Below are positions 7,068-11,566 of a DNA stretch of 11,566 bases, one piece after another; position 1 is the stretch's first letter, and each line of letters opens with the position of its first letter. Origin of the DNA: an uncultured Bacteroides sp. (lineage in GTDB: Bacteria; Bacteroidota; Bacteroidia; Bacteroidales; Bacteroidaceae); contig NZ_CASFWU010000092.1 in assembly GCF_949298305.1 (NCBI RefSeq), positions 1 to 11,566 of the forward strand, given 5' to 3'. The position numbers were made by a program, and so were the translations under genes. The notes under the pieces are model-generated. The model had not been told where the DNA came from. It was given only the letters and a program-made list of their open reading frames with translations, and searched no databases.

Positions 7068-7261
7068 TGCGCCCAGGCTGCACACCGGCTGCAAAGCTGT
7101 TGCAGCATTACTGCATTAATGATTGCATGTCGCTGCATTCACGATTGCAGTATCACTGCATCCATGATTGCAGTGTTGCTGCATCCATATTTGCAGTGTC
7201 GCTGTAACGGGTATGCAGTGTCGCTGCAACAGGCATGCAGCGATGGCGCAACAAGCATGCA
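7068..7261. repeat. TGCA array phased every ~11 bp (22-23 bp tandem units)
   Basis: Starting 9 bases after the lipB stop, 18 consecutive sub-units of 10-12 bp begin at 7068, 7079, 7090, 7101, 7112, 7124, 7134, 7146, 7157, 7169, 7180, 7192, 7203, 7214, 7225, 7236, 7247 and 7258. Fifteen begin with exact TGCA; the others have TGCG, TGTA and CGCA. From 7101 they alternate between an A type (TGCAGTGTCGC) and a B type (TGCATCCATGAT early, TGCAACAGGCA late), giving 22-23 bp units. Unit length is not a multiple of three and no reading frame across it looks like a protein, so it is treated as non-coding. Possible roles are a binding array for a dimeric protein, curved or flexible DNA, or simple slippage expansion. 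This occupies most of the gene-free stretch 7059-7409. Confidence 0.85.
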
Positions 7262-7310
7262 GTGTCCGGTTGGCTGGTTGGGCGGCGTGAGGATGGAGAG
7301 AATGAAAAAA

Positions 7311-7346
7311 AGAGAGGCTGTGTCCCGCGACGGACACAGCCTCTCT
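7311..7346 (-). terminator. Strong intrinsic terminator of the decarboxylase-like gene
   Basis: A perfect 15-bp stem (AGAGAGGCTGTGTCC, 7311-7325, with its complement at 7332-7346) and a 6-base loop. Reading leftward it is followed by a run of seven Ts (complement of 7304-7310). It lies 64 bp past the stop codon of the leftward gene ending at 7410. Rightward from lipB there is no T-run after the stem, though the hairpin could still protect the lipB message 3' end. The stem shares a TGTGTC core with the hairpin at 975-1010. Confidence 0.88.
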
Positions 7347-7409
7347 TCATCCCGCATGGGGCGGGAGCGCCTTTGCCAGTTTCAGCCGGACGGCTGTTGG
7401 CGCAACGGT

Positions 7410-8690
7410 TTATTGTTTCTTCAGCAGCCCGATTTCTTCACCCATGAGGATGTGTTTCCAACTGCCGTCCTCGTTGGCGGGTGCGGTGAAGTGGAAGCCG
7501 GCCTGCTTCTGGAAGACGAGGACGAAGTCCGAACCTCCGAAGAGGAAGTATCCGAGCATGTCGCCCTTCTTCACCTGGCTGCCTACTTTCAGCTCCGGTT
7601 CAAAGTTGACCGATGCCACCTGTGACATGCCGATGGGCATCACGGCCACCAGTCCGTATTCCTCCGTGTCGAGGATGACCAGTCCGCGGGTCTCGATGCT
7701 CTGCCAGCCCGGTACGGAGCAGTCCACTACGTATTGCTGGAGTTGGGGTTCCCAAGTGACAGTGCCTCCCAGTGCGTCGTCTCCGGGTATCACTCTGATT
7801 TCCTTGATGGTTCCGCTCAAGGGGAAGTGGTAGCGGTGGTAGTCGTTCACGTTGAGGAAGGCGTGGTAGAACGTGCCTCCGGCAAAGGCATCGCAATAGG
7901 GACTTTCGGGACTGATGAGGTTGCGCACCGAGTTGAATACGCGCGACTTCACAGCAATCTTGTCTTCGCTGACAATGTACGATTCGTCGTCGATGGCCCA
8001 TACTCCCTGGGGTTCGCTGTCGCAGGGCGATGCCACTACGGAGTTGTCTTCGGGCGATACGATGGGGCGCTGGTCGGGCGACTTCAGGCGGCGGCTGAAG
8101 AAGTCGTTGAACGAGTGCCAGTTGGACGGGTCTTCATACCATCCTTTGGTCATGCCCAGTTCCTCCTGCTTCATCATCAGGTCTTCGTATTCCTTGTTCC
8201 ACGAGTCGGCCGAGGAGAGGTAGTTGCCCCATGATTTGCAGTAGTCCACCAGCCAGCTGCGGTAAGGCTCCACGTACTGCACGGAGCTGGTGAAGAAGTT
8301 CTTTCCTTCCAGCGACTCCAGCGGCATGCAGTTGATGAAGTAGCAGTAGCACAGGGCCTGGTACATCCTGCCGAAGATGCTGGGCTGGCCCGGACATACG
8401 ATGACGTCCCAGGGCATGGCGGTCTGTGAGTAGTCGATGAAGTCATAGTACGCTTCGAGCGACTGCACGGGGTTGGTCTTGGGGTCAGGATTGATTTTCT
8501 TTCCCTTTTCGATGGCCTCCGTCAGCAACGATTTGAGTTGGCTGTCGTTTTCCACCAGGTCAATCAGTTTTTGGGTGGTTTCGCTGTAGGCGTTCTTCTG
8601 GGTGGTCGGGTCGTTCTTGCACGAGATTGTCAGGAGCAGGACCGATGCCAATAGCCATATCCTGCAATAGCTGATAGAAAAGTTTTTCAT
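7410..8690 (-). CDS. Exported phosphatidylserine decarboxylase-like lipoprotein
   Basis: A 426-residue protein whose C-terminal half is a pyruvoyl-type phosphatidylserine decarboxylase (PSD) domain. Visible family features are FNDFFSRRLK (194-203), the SPCD aspartate D224, NDYHRYHFPLSG (282-293, with the histidine pair H285/H288) and the self-cleavage motif GGS with S387, which would become the pyruvoyl group. The Asp/His/Ser set needed for self-processing is thus present. Unlike ordinary bacterial PSD, which is cytoplasmic or inner-membrane, it begins with a signal sequence (about 1-23) and a plausible lipobox cysteine C24. It also has a roughly 150-residue N-terminal region that resembles the PSD-associated domain of larger bacterial and fungal enzymes. 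Homologous fungal enzymes (PsiD) decarboxylate aromatic amino acids, so the substrate may not be phosphatidylserine. It is single-gene, ended by the hairpin at 7311-7346, and divergent from the gene at 8819. Substrate and exact location are inferred. Confidence 0.85.
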   Translation of the reverse strand: MKNFSISYCRIWLLASVLLLTISCKNDPTTQKNAYSETTQKLIDLVENDSQLKSLLTEAIEKGKKINPDPKTNPVQSLEAYYDFIDYSQTAMPWDVIVCPGQPSIFGRMYQALCYCYFINCMPLESLEGKNFFTSSVQYVEPYRSWLVDYCKSWGNYLSSADSWNKEYEDLMMKQEELGMTKGWYEDPSNWHSFNDFFSRRLKSPDQRPIVSPEDNSVVASPCDSEPQGVWAIDDESYIVSEDKIAVKSRVFNSVRNLISPESPYCDAFAGGTFYHAFLNVNDYHRYHFPLSGTIKEIRVIPGDDALGGTVTWEPQLQQYVVDCSVPGWQSIETRGLVILDTEEYGLVAVMPIGMSQVASVNFEPELKVGSQVKKGDMLGYFLFGGSDFVLVFQKQAGFHFTAPANEDGSWKHILMGEEIGLLKKQ

Positions 8691-8728
8691 TTTGTTTGTT
8701 TTTTGTTATTAAGTCATGTTTATGGCCG

Positions 8729-8736
8729 CAAAGGTA
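8729..8736 (-). promoter_or_regulatory. Possible -7 element for the decarboxylase-like gene
   Basis: On the minus strand TACCTTTG (8736-8729) matches TAnnTTTG exactly and lies 38 bases before ATG 8690. No good TTTG was found at the usual upstream spacing, so this is a partial promoter match. Confidence 0.4.
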
Positions 8737-8756
8737 TTAAAAATGTACGTTCCTTC

Positions 8757-8787
8757 TTTACATTTATCGGAATTTTGGCTTACTTTG
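8757..8787 (+). promoter_or_regulatory. Possible promoter for the DUF5106/thioredoxin gene
   Basis: TTACTTTG (8780-8787) is one mismatch from TAnnTTTG. TTTA (8757-8760) is one mismatch from TTTG, with a 19-base spacer. Transcription would start near 8794, about 25 bases before ATG 8819. It would sit back to back with the leftward element at 8729-8736. Confidence 0.35.
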
Positions 8788-8818
8788 CCCATGAAATGTT
8801 AGTTTTTTCTATCGCCCG

Positions 8819-9772
8819 ATGAAGATGAAACACAACTGTCACACTGCCTGTATGGGCCTGATGCTTCTCCTTTGCCTTGCGGCCGGCCGGGGCTTGGCCC
8901 GCAATGTTGCGGACAAAAACGTATGCGCTGATACCATTACTGCCTTCCGCTTCCCTGCCATCCCATCCACGCTGACTACGCCCGAAGCGCGGGCGGCCTA
9001 TCTGGTGGAGCACTACTGGGACTGCACCAACTGGGCAGACTCCAACTACGTCCACCATCCCGAGGTGACGGAACAGGCATGGGTGGACTACATCGACCTG
9101 ATGAGGCTGGTGCCTGCACAGACTGCCGACCGTTCCCTCAAAGCCCTTTTCAACGAGGAGGGAAAGGAGAAGAAATGCTATCTTTATCTGGCCGGACTGG
9201 CCGAGAAGTACCTGTATGACACCGGTTCGCCCCTGCGCAACGAGGAACGGTACATTGTTGTGCTCGACGCCCTCCTGGCTTCGGACGTGCTGTCTGAGGC
9301 GGAGAAAATCCGTCCGCAGGCGCAGCGCGAACTGGCTTTACGCAACCGGCCGGGAACCGTGGCAGTGGACTTTACCTATACGCTCGCTTCGGGCAAGGAC
9401 GGACGGCTGCACGACATCCGTTCGGACTACGTCCTGCTGTTCGTCAACGACCCCGGTTGCCACACCTGCGCCGAGACGCTGGACAGCCTGAGACACTCGT
9501 CTGCCGTAAGGCGGGGCATTGCGGCCAGTCGGTTGACCGTTCTTTCCCTTTATCCCGACGAAGAGCCGGGCGAATGGCGTCAATGGCTGCCCGACTTCCC
9601 CTCCACCTGGATAAACGCCTACGACCGAACCCTCACCATCCGCGAAAGGAACCTCTATGACCTGCGTTCCCTCCCCGTCCTCTACCTGCTGGACAGCCAA
9701 AAGAAGGTCTTGTTGAAAAACGCTACGGTGGAGGAGGTGGAGGCTGTGCTGGAGGGACAGCATGAGAGATGA
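8819..9772 (+). CDS. Exported DUF5106 / thioredoxin-fold protein
   Basis: A 317-residue exported protein. The N-terminus has a basic start and a hydrophobic stretch (LMLLLCLAAGRGLA, 14-27) typical of a signal peptide. Residues about 43-175 resemble DUF5106: FPAIPSTLTTPEARAAYLVEHYWD at about 45-68 is characteristic. Residues about 180-312 are thioredoxin-like, with NDPGCHTC carrying a CxxC pair (C214, C217) and a likely cis-proline P286 in LRSLPVLYLLD. The predicted role is a thiol-disulfide or redox-linked function in the periplasm or at the envelope; the partner is unknown. C7, C11 and C19 lie in the signal region and no clear lipobox is present. ATG 8825 is an alternative start two codons in. 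It diverges from the decarboxylase-like gene and converges on another thioredoxin-fold gene to its right. Confidence 0.85.
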   Translation: MKMKHNCHTACMGLMLLLCLAAGRGLARNVADKNVCADTITAFRFPAIPSTLTTPEARAAYLVEHYWDCTNWADSNYVHHPEVTEQAWVDYIDLMRLVPAQTADRSLKALFNEEGKEKKCYLYLAGLAEKYLYDTGSPLRNEERYIVVLDALLASDVLSEAEKIRPQAQRELALRNRPGTVAVDFTYTLASGKDGRLHDIRSDYVLLFVNDPGCHTCAETLDSLRHSSAVRRGIAASRLTVLSLYPDEEPGEWRQWLPDFPSTWINAYDRTLTIRERNLYDLRSLPVLYLLDSQKKVLLKNATVEEVEAVLEGQHER

Positions 9773-9887
9773 AAAAAATGTGCACACAGACATTCAATAT
9801 ACAAATCATCACAGGTTGTAGTCGTTGTAAACTTATGCTTTCTGGCTGTGATTATCTGTATGGTCAGCGTCTGTGTGCCATTCTTTT
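9772..9887. repeat. Long imperfect palindrome between convergent genes; possible bidirectional terminator
   Basis: Nested complementary arms span about 116 bp. The outer arm is an A-rich run (9772-9778) against a T-rich run (9881-9887). Next, GCACACAGAC (9782-9791) pairs perfectly with GTCTGTGTGC (9869-9878). After a 7x7 internal loop, 9799-9814 pairs with 9846-9861 at 14 of 16 positions, leaving a loop of about 31 bases. It begins at the stop codon of the rightward gene and ends 42 bp before the stop of the leftward gene. It could end transcription in both directions (T-rich on each exit side), or be a miniature inverted-repeat element. It explains most of the gap 9773-9929. Confidence 0.6.
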
Positions 9888-9929
9888 ATAATAAAAACAT
9901 GTCTCTTCGCCTGATTTTCGGATAGCCGT

Positions 9930-10316
9930 TTATTCAATCATTTCCTTCAGGGTATTCTTCATCAGTTCGTGGTCGCGGAACTCGTTGCGGAGGCCGTACT
10001 TGCCCCGCTTGTCCACCAGCACATACGAGGGAATGCCGTCTATCTTGAACTGGTCGCAGAGGTAGGCCCACTGCTTGTCGTTCAGGCGGTAGTGTTTGCC
10101 CCGGATGCCGGGTATCATTTCCTTGTACTTGACAATGGGCGAAGTCTCATTGGCAATGTAGATCCATACGAGGTCATCGCTCTTCAGTTCGCCGTCCTTC
10201 AGCGGCTCGTTGGCCTTGATGGCCATGCGGCAGGGCGCGCACCAGGTATTCCAGAAGTCCACGAGGACGACTTTACCCTTGTAGGGCGTAACGATGGCGT
10301 TGAATAGTTTGTCCAC
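9930..10316 (-). CDS. Thioredoxin-domain piece of the frameshifted TlpA-like gene
   Basis: This is the frame downstream of the frameshift, read from the first plausible alternative start, GTG 10316 (128 residues). It is a near-complete TlpA/thioredoxin fold: VVLVDFWNTWCAPC carries the redox pair C26/C29, and P96 in GIPSYVLVD is the cis-proline. Independently translated it would have no signal peptide, so it would probably be mislocalised or not made. See the spanning entry. Confidence 0.6.
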   Translation of the reverse strand: MDKLFNAIVTPYKGKVVLVDFWNTWCAPCRMAIKANEPLKDGELKSDDLVWIYIANETSPIVKYKEMIPGIRGKHYRLNDKQWAYLCDQFKIDGIPSYVLVDKRGKYGLRNEFRDHELMKNTLKEMIE

Positions 10317-11566
10317 AGGTACGTCGGGTGTCTGTTCGATGACAGCCTTTCCTTCGACAGAGGGCTTCGCGGTAGAAGGGATTCTTTATGCTGTCCAATG
10401 CTTTCAGGTCGGCTTCGGTCAGAGTACCTTCTGAGGCCTTCTCCACCAGTGGCAGGGCCGACTTCAGGTCTGCAATGAAGCTGCCTTCCAGGCCTGCTTC
10501 CTTGGGCCACTCAATGCCGGGGTTGGTCAGAGCCGATACATAGTCGGTCAGGTGACGTCCCATCAGCAGTTTCGGGTCGGCTATGGTGAAGAGCTTGCAC
10601 AACTCTGCACGGTTCTTTGCTGTCAGCGGCTCAATCTTTACGTCCAACGGTTCCCGATAATCCCATCGGCTGTTGACAAACCTGAAATTATGTTCGCGGT
10701 AGCGGTCGCCATGCGCTATGGCCAATACAGCATCTTGCTTCAGGTTTATCATTTCCAGTTCCTTGCCTACAGGAGGTAGGGCGCTTTGGGCAATGCTGTC
10801 CGAAAGAGCCAGATAGCGGTCGATGACATGTTGGGTATATTCGGCAGCGGTCATCCGGTAGTCGGCAAATCGGCCACTGTCCAGGTTCATGCCATAATAT
10901 TTGTCTGTTTGCAGCGACGGAGCCAGCAGGCCGGCGTATGTGCCTGTGGAGTAACAGGGAGTAAATTTGCCTTCCACGGAATAGTGTTTTTTGTCCGCTC
11001 TTCGGTTCATCAGCATCCATCCGCTTTGGCGCATGTCTACGTAGACATCTACTTCCTCGCCCGGTGCCAGCCATACCTGTCCGCCATCCCTGAAAGTACC
11101 GACGAAGGCCAATGCCGGGCCATATTGCCAAAACTTGAGCTCGGCCATGCCCGTCTCCGGATGGATGTCCACTGTGTAGGACTGACGGCCGTTCATCAGG
11201 GTATAGATACTGAACAAGGCCTCTTGGGCCAACTCTTTCCGATAGCCTGAAAAATGTACGTGTATCACCGTCTCGCCCATCTTGAACAGCGGGTCGGGCA
11301 CGGCATCGGGGACGGTTTCCGATGCCTGGATGACGTTGGCCGGAATATCGGCCGGACAGTCGAAGGTCTTCTTGCCCGTCAGGTCGATGCCGTACAGCTT
11401 GAAGCAGTCGTCGCAGTCGCTTTCGATGAAGTCGAACGAACGGGTGCCGTGCGGCAGAGGTTCAAAGCTGAGGAGGAAAGATGCCTCGCCGGAGTCGGGC
11501 ATCCAGAAGAGGGAGTCGGCCTCGATGCCCTGCGTGCCGGTGAGGGCATATTTCTTGCCGTCGGCC
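10273..11566 (-). CDS. N-terminal piece of the frameshifted TlpA-like gene
   Basis: This is the reading frame upstream of the frameshift. It is open from the right edge of the window (an internal ATG lies at 11502) and stops at 10273. The last 28 residues, from CRRKGCHRTD onward, are read out of frame and are rich in Arg, Cys and His, unlike the preceding sequence. As it stands it would lack the thioredoxin domain. See the spanning entry for the whole gene. Confidence 0.6.
   Translation of the reverse strand, partial: ADGKKYALTGTQGIEADSLFWMPDSGEASFLLSFEPLPHGTRSFDFIESDCDDCFKLYGIDLTGKKTFDCPADIPANVIQASETVPDAVPDPLFKMGETVIHVHFSGYRKELAQEALFSIYTLMNGRQSYTVDIHPETGMAELKFWQYGPALAFVGTFRDGGQVWLAPGEEVDVYVDMRQSGWMLMNRRADKKHYSVEGKFTPCYSTGTYAGLLAPSLQTDKYYGMNLDSGRFADYRMTAAEYTQHVIDRYLALSDSIAQSALPPVGKELEMINLKQDAVLAIAHGDRYREHNFRFVNSRWDYREPLDVKIEPLTAKNRAELCKLFTIADPKLLMGRHLTDYVSALTNPGIEWPKEAGLEGSFIADLKSALPLVEKASEGTLTEADLKALDSIKNPFYREALCRRKGCHRTDTRRTCGQTIQRHRYALQG

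Larger units (their letters stand above)
9930..11566 (-). pseudogene. TlpA-like thiol-disulfide protein, frameshifted and 5'-truncated by the window
   Basis: A leftward gene enters from the right edge, open to 11565 with no start in view. About 402 residues are readable before a one-base frame change near 10358, and 142 more in the new frame to the stop at 9930. The upstream part contains beta-rich stretches (for example a VWLAPGEEVDVYVDM segment) followed by a helical region, as in large Bacteroides TlpA-family proteins. The downstream part is a thioredoxin domain with WCAPC and a cis-proline (GIPSYVLVD). Joining the frames as ...YREAL + VEGKAVIEQTPDVPVDKLF... gives a smooth protein, whereas the unshifted frame adds 28 odd residues and stops at 10273. 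This is either an inactivating mutation or a sequencing error. The product would be exported, but its signal sequence is outside the window. Confidence 0.8.

Noticed and set aside
7068..7261. CRISPR array
   Set aside because: The units are contiguous, degenerate 22-23 bp repeats with no unique spacers, and no cas genes are present.
7119..7357. Several short open frames across the TGCA array on both strands
   Set aside because: They result from the repeat lacking stop codons; the translations are low-complexity and also cross the terminator hairpin.
10350..10368. Programmed ribosomal frameshifting in the TlpA-like gene
   Set aside because: No slippery heptamer or obvious downstream stimulatory structure is visible at the junction, and TlpA-family genes are not known to me to use frameshifting.

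Overview
The window looks like a Bacteroides-type chromosome (Bacteroidales). The protein families are typical of that group: octanoyltransferase LipB, a one-chain GcvP, a DUF3298 lipoprotein, a DUF5106/thioredoxin-fold protein and a large TlpA-like thiol protein. Starts lack clear Shine-Dalgarno sequences. Several upstream regions carry the Bacteroides promoter pattern TAnnTTTG, with or without an upstream TTTG-like element. No tRNA, rRNA, transposase, integrase or CRISPR array was seen.

Layout. Positions 1-270 are packed with short repeats (clustered AGTTAAGGAGTTAAG units, their inverted copies, a perfect 11-bp-arm palindrome and a GC-rich hairpin repeat). The last repeat lies in frame inside the start of an OmpR/PhoB-type response regulator (202-972, +). 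A hairpin at 975-1010 separates this gene from a leftward cluster: DUF3298 lipoprotein, rsmG, metallo-beta-lactamase-fold hydrolase, gcvP (6116 down to 1040), with gaps of 16-49 bp. lipB (6354-7058, +) diverges from that cluster, and both sides have recognisable promoters. lipB is followed by about 190 bp in which TGCA recurs every 10-12 bp, then a strong leftward terminator. A lipoprotein related to phosphatidylserine decarboxylase (8690-7410, -) diverges from an exported DUF5106/thioredoxin-fold protein (8819-9772, +). A long imperfect palindrome (9772-9887) lies between that gene and a convergent TlpA-like gene. The TlpA-like gene enters from the right edge and carries a one-base frameshift near 10358.

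How the genes relate. GcvP is the decarboxylating subunit of the glycine cleavage system, whose H protein must be lipoylated. LipB makes the octanoyl precursor of that cofactor, so the two divergent loci are functionally linked, although gcvH, gcvT and lipA are not here. The right half is envelope-oriented: an exported decarboxylase-like lipoprotein and two extracytoplasmic thioredoxin-fold proteins with CxxC motifs.

Most genes are ordinary housekeeping or envelope genes. The least explained items are the TGCA array after lipB, the repeat-derived N-terminus of the response regulator, the exported decarboxylase-like lipoprotein and the long palindrome. None of these is shown by the sequence alone to be a new system.
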